Shown here: one piece after another, positions 48,543 to 57,846 of the stretch | Layout of the letters: every line of letters begins with the position of its first letter | Position numbering within the stretch: position 1 is the stretch's first letter | Source: UBA7702 sp040776805 | GTDB lineage: Bacteria; Bacillota; Dehalobacteriia; UBA7702 | Length of the DNA: 64,000 nucleotides | NCBI GenBank assembly: GCA_040776805.1 | Contig: JAXGZS010000003.1 | Span: 62,001 to 126,000, forward strand | Reading direction: 5' to 3' | Translations under genes and position numbers: made by a program | The notes under the pieces: model-generated | What the model was told of the DNA's origin: nothing | What the model saw: only the letters and a program-made list of their open reading frames with translations | Databases searched by the model: none

Positions 48543-49868
48543 ATGGGATTAACAGGTTTGGCTATTTTTAAACAATTGCCGAAGAAAAACTGTGGTGAAT
48601 GCGGTGTTCCTACATGCATGGCATTTGCAATGGCTTTGGCAGCAGGGAAGGCATCTTTGGACGCTTGCCCTTACGTGACCGATGAAGCGAGGGAAGCATT
48701 GGATTCCGCTTCCGCACCCCCCATCAAAAAAATTAAAGTAGGTGTAGGTGAAAAAGAAGTTGAATTAGGTGATGAAACAGTATTGTTCCGTCATGACAAA
48801 ACCTTCTTCCATCCTACCGGTCTCGGCTTTGTCGTAGACGACAACGACCCTGCGCTTGATGGGAAAATTGAAGAAATCGCCGATTTGCAGTTCGACCGCG
48901 TCGGACAGCACTACGAAGTGGAATTCATCACGTTGAATAACGCTTCCGGTGACGCCGCTACTTTTGCCGCTGCCGCTGAAAAAGCCGCCGCAAAAAAAGC
49001 CGTGATTTTGAAAGCTTGCGATCCTGCGGTGATTTCTGCCGCTCTTGAAAAGATCGCCGCTGAAAAACCCTTGGTTTACGCCGCTACCGCTGATAATTAT
49101 GAAGCGATGGTTGAAGTTGCTAAGAAATACGAAGTGGCTCTTGGGGTTTACGCTGAAGGCCTTGACGCCTTGGAAGACCTCGTGAACAAAATCACCGCTT
49201 TGGGTTATAAAGAACTCGTTCTCGATCCCGGCAGCCGTCAGACCGCCCAAGTGATCGCCGACATGACCCAGATCAGAAGATTGGCCATCAAGAAAACGTT
49301 CCGTCCCTTCGGTTATCCCACCATTACTTTTACCAGCGACGAAGATCCCATGGATGAAGCGATGCAAGCCACTGCTTACATTGGGAAATATGCCAGTATC
49401 GTTGTGATGAAAAACGCGATCAAAGGCTTGCTCCTGCCGGTTCTTTCCTGGAGACAAAACGTATTTACCGATCCTCAGAAACCCGTCGCCGTGGAAGCAA
49501 AACTGATGGAAGTCGGCGCTGTGAACGGGGATTCTCCTTTGTATATAACGACCAACTTCTCTCTCTCCTACTACAGTGTGGAAGGCGAAGTCGAAGCGAG
49601 CCGTATTCCTTCCTATATTATCCCCATCGACACCGACGGTACTTCTGTCCTTACGGCCTGGGCTGCCGGTAAATTCGGCGGCGAACATATTGCCGCTGCG
49701 ATGAAAGCCTATGATCTGGATAATAAACTCAATCATAAAAACGTAATCATCCCCGGTTTTGTCGCTGTTATCGCCGCGAAATTGAAGGAAGAAAGCGGCT
49801 GGAACGTCATTGTCGGGCCGAAAGAAGCCACCGGTATTTCCGGCTTCGCAAAAGCGAACTTTGCGTAA
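48543..49868 (+). CDS. acsC: Corrinoid iron-sulfur protein large subunit
   Basis: 441 residues from ATG 48543, after GAAAGGAG. The N-terminal [4Fe-4S] motif is CGECGVPTC with a fourth Cys 17 residues later (DACPY), followed by a TIM barrel and a C-terminal cobalamin-binding domain (PGFVAVIAAKLKEESGW). It carries the methyl group on cobalt between AcsE and AcsB and uses the cluster for reductive activation. Confidence 0.96.
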   Translation: MGLTGLAIFKQLPKKNCGECGVPTCMAFAMALAAGKASLDACPYVTDEAREALDSASAPPIKKIKVGVGEKEVELGDETVLFRHDKTFFHPTGLGFVVDDNDPALDGKIEEIADLQFDRVGQHYEVEFITLNNASGDAATFAAAAEKAAAKKAVILKACDPAVISAALEKIAAEKPLVYAATADNYEAMVEVAKKYEVALGVYAEGLDALEDLVNKITALGYKELVLDPGSRQTAQVIADMTQIRRLAIKKTFRPFGYPTITFTSDEDPMDEAMQATAYIGKYASIVVMKNAIKGLLLPVLSWRQNVFTDPQKPVAVEAKLMEVGAVNGDSPLYITTNFSLSYYSVEGEVEASRIPSYIIPIDTDGTSVLTAWAAGKFGGEHIAAAMKAYDLDNKLNHKNVIIPGFVAVIAAKLKEESGWNVIVGPKEATGISGFAKANFA

Positions 49869-49909
49869 GCAGTCGGATGAGCCTAATTTGATGAAGAGGG
49901 TGATTTGAC

Positions 49910-51805
49910 GTGGAAAAGATTCAAGTAACGATTATGCCCGAAGGGCTTAATGTTGAAGTCGAAAAAGGAAAAACCTTGCTGGATGCCGCCAACATGGCGG
50001 GGATTACAATGAAAACCTCCTGCGGCGGTCAAGGTACCTGCGGCAGATGTGCCGTAAAGGTGCTGAACGGGAATGTGCAGGGGGGGGACGGTAATCTGTC
50101 CAAAACCCATAGAGCGGAAGGCTATCTTTTGGCCTGCACCGCCACGGTGGACGACGGATCGGTGACGGTTGATTTTCCGGAAAGCTCCCGCCTTTCCGAG
50201 CATCAGGTGCTCCTGGACGACAGTGTTGATGACATCATCAAGGAAAATAGGACCGACGATTTCGATAATACCGAATCAGCTTTTGTGAAAAAAGTGCAGG
50301 TTACGTTATCGGAGCCGAGCCTGATGGAAAACGCCAGCGATTTCGCGAGACTTTCAACGGAATTACGCGGAATTTTGGAAACGGAACATATCACCATTTC
50401 TTATGATGCTTTAAAGACTTTACCGCTTAAAGTTAGAGAACAGCATTGGCAAGTAACTGTTACCTGTTTGATGCAGGAAGACGCGGCGGAAATTATCCGT
50501 GTGGAAGCCGGTCATGTGGATACGCCCCCTTACGGTATCGCCCTTGATATCGGCACAACCACCATCGCCGTGGCCTTGGTGGATTTGGCTACGGGGAAAA
50601 AGATCCATCAGAACGGAACCTTTAACCGTCAGGCCAGTATGGGTGACGATGTCATCTCCAGAATCGTCTATACGGAAGAAGAAAAGTTCGGTTTGCGGGA
50701 AACGCAATCGGTCGTGATCGAAACGATCAATGCCCTCCTCGACGAAGTATACGAAGCGGAAAACATCAGCCCGGAAGAAGTTTCCGCAATGATGGTCGCG
50801 GCGAATACGACGATGATTCATCTGTTCCTCGGCATTGAACCAAAATTCATCAGAAGAGAACCGTATATTCCTGCTTCCGCGCAATTTCCTATGATCAAAG
50901 GAAAAGAACTCGGTATTCATATCCATGTTGACGGCGCGATCTACTGCTTTCCTGCGGTGGCCAGCTATGTCGGGGGCGATATCGTTTCCGGCGCCCTGCT
51001 CACCGGTTTGGAAAAACAGGAAGAGTTTTGGCTGTTCATTGATATTGGTACCAACGGCGAAATGGTTCTTGGTAACAGCGATTTGATGATGTGCTGCGCT
51101 TGTTCCGCGGGCCCTGCCTTTGAGGGCGGCGGCATCACCTTCGGTATGCGAGCCATGGCGGGAGCCATTGAAAAAATCGTCATCGACGATGATTTAAAGG
51201 TTTCTTACGCAACGGTGAACAACGCCCCCGCTGTGGGCATTTGCGGTTCCGGCCTGATTGACTGTCTCTTTACCTTGAGAAAAGCGGGAATCATCAACCG
51301 CCAAGGTAAGATGCAGGAAGTGACCACGGACCGGATGCGTCAAGGCGAAGAAGGACCGGAATTTGTCTTGGTTCACGCTGAAGAATCCGGTATCGGTAAA
51401 GATATCGTGATTACGGAAGCGGACGTGGAAAATCTGATCCGCGCCAAAGCGGCGGTATGTGCCGGTATCCGCGTGATGCTGCTCAAGATGGAGCTTCCTA
51501 TTGAAGCGATTTCTAAAATCTTGATCGGCGGCGGTTTCGGGAATTATCTCAATCTGAAAGATTCCATTCAGATCGGATTGTTGCCGGATCTGCCTGCGGA
51601 GTACTATGATTTTATCGGTAACAGTTCTTTAAAAGGCGCTTACATGGCGCTGTTGAGCAGAAAAGTGTTTGAGCACAGCGTTGCATTAGGCAAAGGCATG
51701 ACCTATTTGGAACTTTCCGATGGGAATGAATTCTATGACGAGTATGTCCAGGCGATGTTCCTGCCCCATACCGACATGAGCCTTTTCCCCTCGGTGGAAG
51801 ACTGA
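49910..51805 (+). CDS. acsV: Reductive activator of corrinoid protein (RACo-type)
   Basis: 631 residues, GTG start after GAGGGTGATTT. An N-terminal [2Fe-2S] ferredoxin domain (Cys38, 44, 47 and 76) is followed by an ASKHA ATPase domain with GIALDIGTTTIAVALVD, FIDIGTNGEMVLGN and KILIGGGFGNYL. It uses ATP to reduce inactive Co(II) corrinoid protein to Co(I). It sits between acsC and the second nickel ATPase as in other Wood-Ljungdahl clusters. Confidence 0.93.
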   Translation: MEKIQVTIMPEGLNVEVEKGKTLLDAANMAGITMKTSCGGQGTCGRCAVKVLNGNVQGGDGNLSKTHRAEGYLLACTATVDDGSVTVDFPESSRLSEHQVLLDDSVDDIIKENRTDDFDNTESAFVKKVQVTLSEPSLMENASDFARLSTELRGILETEHITISYDALKTLPLKVREQHWQVTVTCLMQEDAAEIIRVEAGHVDTPPYGIALDIGTTTIAVALVDLATGKKIHQNGTFNRQASMGDDVISRIVYTEEEKFGLRETQSVVIETINALLDEVYEAENISPEEVSAMMVAANTTMIHLFLGIEPKFIRREPYIPASAQFPMIKGKELGIHIHVDGAIYCFPAVASYVGGDIVSGALLTGLEKQEEFWLFIDIGTNGEMVLGNSDLMMCCACSAGPAFEGGGITFGMRAMAGAIEKIVIDDDLKVSYATVNNAPAVGICGSGLIDCLFTLRKAGIINRQGKMQEVTTDRMRQGEEGPEFVLVHAEESGIGKDIVITEADVENLIRAKAAVCAGIRVMLLKMELPIEAISKILIGGGFGNYLNLKDSIQIGLLPDLPAEYYDFIGNSSLKGAYMALLSRKVFEHSVALGKGMTYLELSDGNEFYDEYVQAMFLPHTDMSLFPSVED

Positions 51806-51820
51806 GAAAGGACAAATTCT

Positions 51821-52576
51821 ATGTCAAAACATATTGCACTCGTCGGTAAAGGCGGCGTCGGCAAAACAACGTTAACCACGATGATCTGCCGCTATCTTGC
51901 TGAAAACCACAAAGGCATAATTTTGGCGGTGGATGCGGATCCCAATGCCAACCTCCATGAGGCGCTGGGGATGGATTTCTCATTCTGCATTTCCGACGTG
52001 ATAGAAGACACCAAACGCCGGCATGCGGTTCCCGAGGGCATGTCCAAGGAAAGATACGTTGAATACAGATTACAAAGCGCTTTGATGGAAGGCGAAGGCG
52101 ATATCGATATGCTGACCATGGGCGGCCCTCAAGGGCCCGGCTGCTATTGCTACGCCAACGATTTATTGAGAGGGTATATTGAACGCTTAGACTCCAATTA
52201 CGACTACCTTGTGATTGATAGCGAAGCGGGGATGGAACACCTTAGCCGCCGTACGGTTCAGGACATTGACGTGATGTTTATCATTTCCGACGCCTCCGTT
52301 CGCGGCATTAGAACGATTACCCGCATCAACGACCTGATCAAAAACTTGAAATCCAAAGTGAAATCTGTTTATGCGATCATAACCAAAGCATCGGAAGAAA
52401 CCATGTCCGAATTACAGGAGGAAATCGAAAAAACCGGTGTAGAACTGGCAGGATTTATTCCTTTTGACGAAGAAGTATTTAAATATGACGCCAAAGGTCT
52501 GCCTCTGATGGATCTGCCCGCGGATTCTCCTGTCGTGAAGTCTTCCTTTGCGATATTCGATAAAATCCAATTATAA
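51821..52576 (+). CDS. acsF: Second CooC-type ATPase (AcsF)
   Basis: 251 residues, homologous to CooC at the operon start but clearly diverged. Walker A GKGGVGKTT, AVDADPNANLHEALG, the Cys-x-Cys in PGCYCYAND and VIDSEAGMEHLSRRT. In other acetogens the AcsF paralogue serves acetyl-CoA synthase nickel loading. Division of labour with CooC is inferred. Confidence 0.85.
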   Translation: MSKHIALVGKGGVGKTTLTTMICRYLAENHKGIILAVDADPNANLHEALGMDFSFCISDVIEDTKRRHAVPEGMSKERYVEYRLQSALMEGEGDIDMLTMGGPQGPGCYCYANDLLRGYIERLDSNYDYLVIDSEAGMEHLSRRTVQDIDVMFIISDASVRGIRTITRINDLIKNLKSKVKSVYAIITKASEETMSELQEEIEKTGVELAGFIPFDEEVFKYDAKGLPLMDLPADSPVVKSSFAIFDKIQL

Positions 52577-52607
52577 GTAAAGCCCAAATCTTGAAAGGAG
52601 AAAGAAT

Positions 52608-53573
52608 ATGGCTGTACAGATATTAAAAGAAAAGTATGCCCAACCCATTCGCACCTTTAAACTGGGCGCGACTGCTGAAGAAGGCGGCACCCGCTGCTGT
52701 TCTTTGGCGATTGGTGGGGAAGGTACACTTCCTTTCCAACATTATGAAGGGGAAAATCCCAATAAACCCATCGTTGCGATGGAAGTCAATACCATGATTG
52801 ATCTCGATTGGAACGAAAATTTAAAGAACGCGATCGGCGCTCAGTATATCGGAAATCCCACGGAATGGGCAAAACACGTCAAAGAAATCGGCGCGGACGC
52901 CATCTATCTGAAATTAGATTCCGCGGATCCCGATAAAGGGAACGACTCTCCTGAAAAATGCGCTCAGTTGACCAAAGATGTTTTGGCCGCTTGCGATCTT
53001 CCTGTCATCGTTGCCGGTTCCGGTAACTCCGAAGTGGACGAAGAAGTATTAATGGCTGTCGCCGAGGCGACCAAAGGTGAAAATCTGCTGATTGGTTTCG
53101 CGGAAACGGAACATTATAAATCCCTCGTCGCCGCTTGCTTGGGCAACGGTCATGGCATCATTGCCAGATCTCCCCTGGATATCAACATCTGCAAACAGTT
53201 GAACATCCTGATTTCTGAAATGAATATGCCCATGGAAAGAATCGTCATCGATCCTCTCGTATCCTCTGTCGGTTACGGTATCGAATACGCGTATTCCATC
53301 ATGGAACGCGGTCGTATCGGCGCTCTTACCGGTGATAAAACCTTATCCATGCCCATGATTGCTACCGTCGGTTTCGAATGCTGGAGACAGAAAGAAGCCT
53401 GGAGCAATACGGAAGATTTCCCGCAATGGGGTGAACAGGCTGACCGCGGTCCTGCTTGGGAAGCGGTTACTGCCGCTGCTTGCCTCCAAGGCGGTGTGGA
53501 TATTCTCTGCATGAGACATCCTGTTGCGATCAAATCCATCAAACGCCAAATTGATGCTTTGATGGTAAAATAA
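52608..53573 (+). CDS. acsD: Corrinoid iron-sulfur protein small subunit
   Basis: 321 residues, TIM-barrel protein that pairs with AcsC to hold cobalamin. Characteristic segments are FKLGATAEEGGTR, VAMEVNTMIDLDWNENL, DAIYLKLDSADPD, VIDPLVSSVGYGIEYAYS and GGVDILCMRHP. GAAAGGAGAAAG precedes the ATG. Confidence 0.95.
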   Translation: MAVQILKEKYAQPIRTFKLGATAEEGGTRCCSLAIGGEGTLPFQHYEGENPNKPIVAMEVNTMIDLDWNENLKNAIGAQYIGNPTEWAKHVKEIGADAIYLKLDSADPDKGNDSPEKCAQLTKDVLAACDLPVIVAGSGNSEVDEEVLMAVAEATKGENLLIGFAETEHYKSLVAACLGNGHGIIARSPLDINICKQLNILISEMNMPMERIVIDPLVSSVGYGIEYAYSIMERGRIGALTGDKTLSMPMIATVGFECWRQKEAWSNTEDFPQWGEQADRGPAWEAVTAAACLQGGVDILCMRHPVAIKSIKRQIDALMVK

Positions 53574-53613
53574 CTTCCATAGAAGATTAATAAAGTGATA
53601 GGAGGTACTGATA

Positions 53614-54429
53614 ATGAAAATTATTGGTGAAAGAGTGAATGGGATGTTCCTGGATATCCGCGAAGGCATCCAGAAGAGAGATCCCCAAGCCTTGATTGAA
53701 TGGACGAAGAAACAGGAAGAAATGGGTTCCGATTGGATTGACCTCAATGCCGGTCCCGCCTGCGCCAACGAAGCCGAACGTGTGGAAGCCATGAAGTGGA
53801 TGGTTGAAGTGGTTCAAGCTGTTACCAAACTTCCCCTGGCCCTGGACTCCACCAACTATGACGCCATTGAAGCCGGTTTGGAATTGATCGATGACGCCCG
53901 TATCGCCGATACTTTAATCAACTCCGTTCCCTGCGAACAGGAAAAAATGGACAGAGTTTTCGCCATGGCCGCGAAATTTGGCTGCAAAGTTGTTTGCCTG
54001 ACCATGGACGCCAAAGGTGTCCCTCAGGAAGCCGACAGCCGTGTCGCTCTCGCCATGGAACTGGTTGCCAATGCCGATATGGCTGGTGTTCCCAGTGACG
54101 ACCTCTACATTGACCCCCTGATTCTGCCCTGCAACGTTGCACAGTTCCATGCCCCCGAAGTATTGAAAGCTTTGGCGCAGATCAAAACATTAGCGGATCC
54201 CGCACCCAACACCGTACTGGGACTTTCCAATGTTTCTCAGAAATCGCCGGACCGTTCTTTGATCAACAGAACGTATCTTGCCATGGGCGCCGCCTGCGGT
54301 CTTGATGCTGTGATCGCCGATCCTTGTGACGATGCTTTGATGGAAGTTGCCGCAACCACCGAAATTCTCCTGAACAAAAAAATCTATGCGGATTCCTACG
54401 TTAAAGTTTATCGCGAAAAGAATCTCTAA
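53614..54429 (+). CDS. acsE: Methyltetrahydrofolate:corrinoid protein methyltransferase
   Basis: 271 residues. TIM barrel with pterin-binding marks: MKIIGERVNGMF, DWIDLNAGPA, LALDSTNYDAIEAGL, VCLTMDAKGVPQ and GLSNVSQKSP. It transfers the methyl group of methyl-H4folate to cobalt of AcsCD. Last gene of the operon, followed by a strong terminator. No metF or folate-pathway genes are in this window. Confidence 0.96.
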   Translation: MKIIGERVNGMFLDIREGIQKRDPQALIEWTKKQEEMGSDWIDLNAGPACANEAERVEAMKWMVEVVQAVTKLPLALDSTNYDAIEAGLELIDDARIADTLINSVPCEQEKMDRVFAMAAKFGCKVVCLTMDAKGVPQEADSRVALAMELVANADMAGVPSDDLYIDPLILPCNVAQFHAPEVLKALAQIKTLADPAPNTVLGLSNVSQKSPDRSLINRTYLAMGAACGLDAVIADPCDDALMEVAATTEILLNKKIYADSYVKVYREKNL

Positions 54430-54480
54430 GATCAACCAAAAACAAAACGGGACTTGAGCATGAAGACCCGAACAAATGGA

Positions 54481-54516
54481 AAGCCGGTTTCTGAAATAAG
54501 AAACCGGCTTTTCCTT
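54481..54516 (+). terminator. Terminator of the acs operon
   Basis: Perfect 11-bp stem AAGCCGGTTTC, 8-base loop, then TTCCTT, 51 bases after acsE. Confidence 0.85.
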
Positions 54517-54722
54517 ATATGCCGCCGAAAAAGCCATTGAACTGATCTGTTCCAACGGGGGTATGTCTAAATTTACGTTGGAAAGCCGGTTAACGGTTGC
54601 GTTTTCAGCGATTTTTCTGTATAATTTATATGTTATAATAAGAAGTATTCTTCGCTGTTTTTTTCTAATGTTCATTATAGCGGCGAACCCTAAAAACAGC
54701 TTGGAAAAAGACATAAAAGAAT

Positions 54723-54953
54723 AACGCTGAACCCAAAAATATATTGGGTCCAGCGTCACGCTGGTGTAGGGCTTTGCGAAAGGGGACGCCCGTAACGGGG
54801 AGTAACCATGAAATAAAAACGCTGAACCCAAATACAAATTGGGTCCAGCGTCACGCTGGTGTAGGGCTTTGCGAATTGAGTATTCCGTAACGGGGAGAAC
54901 CAAGAAAATAAAAACGCTGAACCCAACTATAGATTGGGTCCAGCGTCACGCTG
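54723..54953. repeat. Three tandem ~95-base hairpin repeats
   Basis: Copies begin at 54723, 54818 and 54912. Each opens with AACGCTGAACCCAA, a variable 4-6 bases, then ATTGGGTCCAGCGT, forming a stem, then CACGCTGG. The first two continue TGTAGGGCTTTGCGAA and CCGTAACGGGGAG. The third is cut off where the tRNA-Arg begins. Loop bases differ while arms are conserved. They are intergenic and of unknown function. The remaining bases 54517-54722 contain nothing recognised. Confidence 0.8.
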
Positions 54954-55028
54954 GCACGCCTGACAGGATTCGAACCTGCGACCACCGGAATCGGAATCCG
55001 TTACTCTATCCTGCTGAGCTACAGGCGC
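54952..55028 (-). tRNA. tRNA-Arg(CCG)
   Basis: 77 bases with encoded CCA. Acceptor GCGCCTG/CAGGCGT, D arm with CTCAGCAGGATAGAG, anticodon loop TTCCGAT (CCG), T arm GCAGG TTCGAAT CCTGT. The CCA end coincides with the truncated third hairpin repeat. Confidence 0.9.
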
Positions 55029-55103
55029 ATGTGTCACTTATCTATTATAGCCTAAAAAAAGTGATTCGTCAATTTGATTCTTTGATATTGTGAGGTAAAA
55101 AGT

Positions 55104-55739
55104 ATGGAAATCTACGATCCGAAAAGTGCGACAAGTTATTTGAATATTGCCGAAACCGTAAGGGTTGCCGTGGCCAAATTTGCCGCGGGCGATCTTACTG
55201 AAATGATCGCTAACTGCGGCTTCCGTGAAGCCGAAGACGGCTTCGACGTTCATTTCATTAACCGCGATCTCCACGTCAGCTATCCCACCGGAGAGGTGAC
55301 GGAAATGGAAAGCGGCAAAGCCGTGGACGATGTGGCGAAAATTCTTGTTTTGCATCACGCGGCCTATTCTCGCGGCGGCGGACTTGCCGACAACATGGTT
55401 TCCTATAAAGAGCTGCCCGGCGGCGATATCTATATCAATCCCTTTACCCACCGCTGTATCGACGCGTTGGTGGGTATTTTCGCGAAAAATTTAGAAGTGT
55501 TGAAAAAAGCGGTTGGGGCCACGGAACACCGCCTGGAGAACCATGGTGATTTCAGCTGTACCATTCAAGTGCTGCCCATGGTGCCCATTACCTTGATCCT
55601 CTATGAAGAAGACGATGAATTTCCGGCGGCGGGGAACATTCTTTTCAACGGCAACGCCGCTTCTCATCTGCACACCGAGGACTACAGCCAGCTTTCCGCT
55701 TATCTCATATCGGCTTTAAAGCGGCTGGCTTTCCAATAA
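55104..55739 (+). CDS. DUF3786 family protein
   Basis: 211 residues. DUF3786 proteins are found mainly in anaerobes with corrinoid or C1 metabolism; the function is unknown. Visible marks are ARGDL-like AAGDLTEM, LVLHHAAYSRGGGLA, the C-terminal beta region VPITLILYEEDDEFPAAGNILF and HLHTEDYS. GAGGT precedes the ATG. It heads a gene string with S-adenosylhomocysteinase and fumarase, consistent with a C1/corrinoid support role, but this is inference. Confidence 0.8.
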   Translation: MEIYDPKSATSYLNIAETVRVAVAKFAAGDLTEMIANCGFREAEDGFDVHFINRDLHVSYPTGEVTEMESGKAVDDVAKILVLHHAAYSRGGGLADNMVSYKELPGGDIYINPFTHRCIDALVGIFAKNLEVLKKAVGATEHRLENHGDFSCTIQVLPMVPITLILYEEDDEFPAAGNILFNGNAASHLHTEDYSQLSAYLISALKRLAFQ

Positions 55740-55749
55740 GGAGAAGACC

Positions 55750-56997
55750 ATGACATTGACATCGATGATCAAAGATATTGCCCTAGCAGAAACAGGTTTG
55801 GCCAAACTGAACTGGGCCAAAAGCCATATGCCGGTATTGAATTTATTGATCGAACGCTATAGAGACGAACAGCCCTTCCAAGGCCTGCGCGTCAATATTT
55901 GCCTGCATATCGAGGCGAAAACCGGCTGTCTTGCCTTGGCCCTAAAGGAACTTGGCGCCACCGTGGCCTTGGCTGCCTGCAATCCGCTGTCCACCCAAGA
56001 CGACGTCGCCGCGGCGCTCAGCGCAAAAGGGCTTGCTGTTTTTGGCCTCCACGGCGCCGATCAGGCTCTTTACGACGCTTGTATCGCCGCTTCTTTGGAA
56101 AACAAACCGCAGCTGATCATCGACGACGGCGGCGATCTTGTGCATCTTCTGCATCAGGATAAAAAAGAGCTGCTTGCCGAGATCATCGGCGGCTGTGAAG
56201 AGACCACCACGGGTTTGAACCGTCTGCGGGCCATGGCGGACAAAGGGGAACTGTGTTTTCCGATGATCGCCGTCAACGACGCGGACTGCAAGCATCTTTT
56301 CGATAACCGCTACGGCACAGGACAATCGGCCTGGACGGCCATTATGTCCACAACCAATCTTCTGGTGGCCGGTTCCACGGTGGTGGTCGCCGGTTACGGT
56401 TGGTGCGGTAAGGGCTTGGCCCTGCGGGCCAAAGCTTTGGGCGCTCGGGTGATTGTCACGGAAATTGATGAAGTCAAGGCGCTGGAAGCGCTGATGGATG
56501 GTTATGACGTGATGCCCATGGCGGAAGCGGCGCCTTTGGGGGACTGCTTTGTTACCGTCACCGGTAACTGTGACGTTTTACGCAAGGAACACTTTAAAAC
56601 CATGAAGGACGGCGCTGTTTTGGCCAACGCCGGTCATTTCGACGTGGAAATCAATAAGGAAGATCTGCTGGCGATGAGCGAAACCGTCGTCACCGCCAGA
56701 GAAAATATTGAAGAATACCGCTTGAAAGACGGTAGGAGCATCTATCTTTTGGGCGAGGGACGCCTTGTGAACCTGGCCTGCGGCATGGGGCATCCTGTGG
56801 AAATCATGGACATGTCTTTTGCCGTGCAAGTCGGTTCGCTGCTCTATTTGAAAGATTGCGGCAGAAGCCTGAAACCCGCGGTTCATCCCGTACCCCAAGA
56901 GGTGGATCGGGAAATTGCCGCCATGAAACTAAAGGCTTTGGCCAAAAAGATCGACGTTCTTACGAAGAAACAGGAAAAATACTGGCTGAACCGGTAA
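55750..56997 (+). CDS. ahcY: S-adenosylhomocysteine hydrolase
   Basis: 415 residues. It splits S-adenosylhomocysteine into adenosine and homocysteine using tightly bound NAD. The N-terminal part has LNWAKSHMPVLNLL and substrate-binding IDDGGDLVHLL. The NAD motif is VAGYGWCGKGLALRAKALGA. FDNRYGTGQSAW and GHPVEIMDMSF are family marks. It relieves product inhibition of methyltransferases. AAGGAGAAGACC precedes the ATG. Confidence 0.95.
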   Translation: MTLTSMIKDIALAETGLAKLNWAKSHMPVLNLLIERYRDEQPFQGLRVNICLHIEAKTGCLALALKELGATVALAACNPLSTQDDVAAALSAKGLAVFGLHGADQALYDACIAASLENKPQLIIDDGGDLVHLLHQDKKELLAEIIGGCEETTTGLNRLRAMADKGELCFPMIAVNDADCKHLFDNRYGTGQSAWTAIMSTTNLLVAGSTVVVAGYGWCGKGLALRAKALGARVIVTEIDEVKALEALMDGYDVMPMAEAAPLGDCFVTVTGNCDVLRKEHFKTMKDGAVLANAGHFDVEINKEDLLAMSETVVTARENIEEYRLKDGRSIYLLGEGRLVNLACGMGHPVEIMDMSFAVQVGSLLYLKDCGRSLKPAVHPVPQEVDREIAAMKLKALAKKIDVLTKKQEKYWLNR

Positions 56998-57008
56998 AGA
57001 GGAATCCA

Positions 57009-57845
57009 ATGCGCACAATTACCTATGAGGAAATAAAAAATACCGTGGCGGAGCTATGTATTGAAAGCTGCAACCACTTGGGGGAAGACGTCTTTCAAAA
57101 ATTAAAATCCGCCGTTCATACGGAAAAATCTCCCGTGGGCGTTGATATTTTGAAACAATTGGTCAAAAACGCCCTGATCGCCGCCGCCGATGAAATCCCC
57201 ATCTGCCAGGACTGCGGTCTTGCCGTGGTCTTTGCCGAAGTGGGCCAGGAGGTTCATATTGAGGGCAGCTTTACCGACGCCGTCAATGACGGCGTCATCC
57301 AAGGCTATGCCGACGGGTACCTGAGAAAATCCACCTGCACGGCGCTGACCAGAGAAAACTATGGCAATAACGCCCCGGCCATCCTCCATACGAAACTTGT
57401 CCCCGGCGAAAATATCAAACTCACCGTTGCGCCGAAAGGCGGCGGTGCGGAAAATATGAGCGCCTTGAAAATGTTCCCGCCGTCCGCGGGGAGAACAGGG
57501 ATCATCGATTTTGTGGTGGAAACGGTACGCCAGGCGGGACCGAATCCATGTCCTCCCATTGTGTTGGGTATCGGCATCGGCGGCAATTTTGAAATGGCGC
57601 CGCTTTTGGCCAAAGAAGCCTTGCTCCTTGAGATTGAGGAAAAGAACGCTGATCCCGCCTTTGCCGCCATGGAGGAGGAAATCCTCAAACGCTGCAATCA
57701 ACTGGGTATCGGCCCCGGCGGTCTTGGCGGGAGCACCACCGTATTGGCGGTGCATATCAAAGATGCTCCCTGTCATATCGCGTCTTTACCCTGTGCCGTG
57801 AATATCAACTGCCATGCCGCAAGGCACAAAACGAAGGTGATTTGA
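57009..57845 (+). CDS. fumA: Class I fumarate hydratase, alpha subunit
   Basis: 278 residues from ATG 57009 (after AAGAGGAATCC); an earlier in-frame start lies inside ahcY. Iron-sulfur ligands are expected in ICQDCGLAVVF, GGAENMSALKMFPP and the C-terminal CNQLGIGPGGLGG. With the beta subunit it interconverts fumarate and malate, or tartrate in related enzymes. The symbol denotes the split two-gene form; fumarate is favoured over tartrate but not proven. Confidence 0.88.
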   Translation: MRTITYEEIKNTVAELCIESCNHLGEDVFQKLKSAVHTEKSPVGVDILKQLVKNALIAAADEIPICQDCGLAVVFAEVGQEVHIEGSFTDAVNDGVIQGYADGYLRKSTCTALTRENYGNNAPAILHTKLVPGENIKLTVAPKGGGAENMSALKMFPPSAGRTGIIDFVVETVRQAGPNPCPPIVLGIGIGGNFEMAPLLAKEALLLEIEEKNADPAFAAMEEEILKRCNQLGIGPGGLGGSTTVLAVHIKDAPCHIASLPCAVNINCHAARHKTKVI

Positions 57846-57846
57846 G

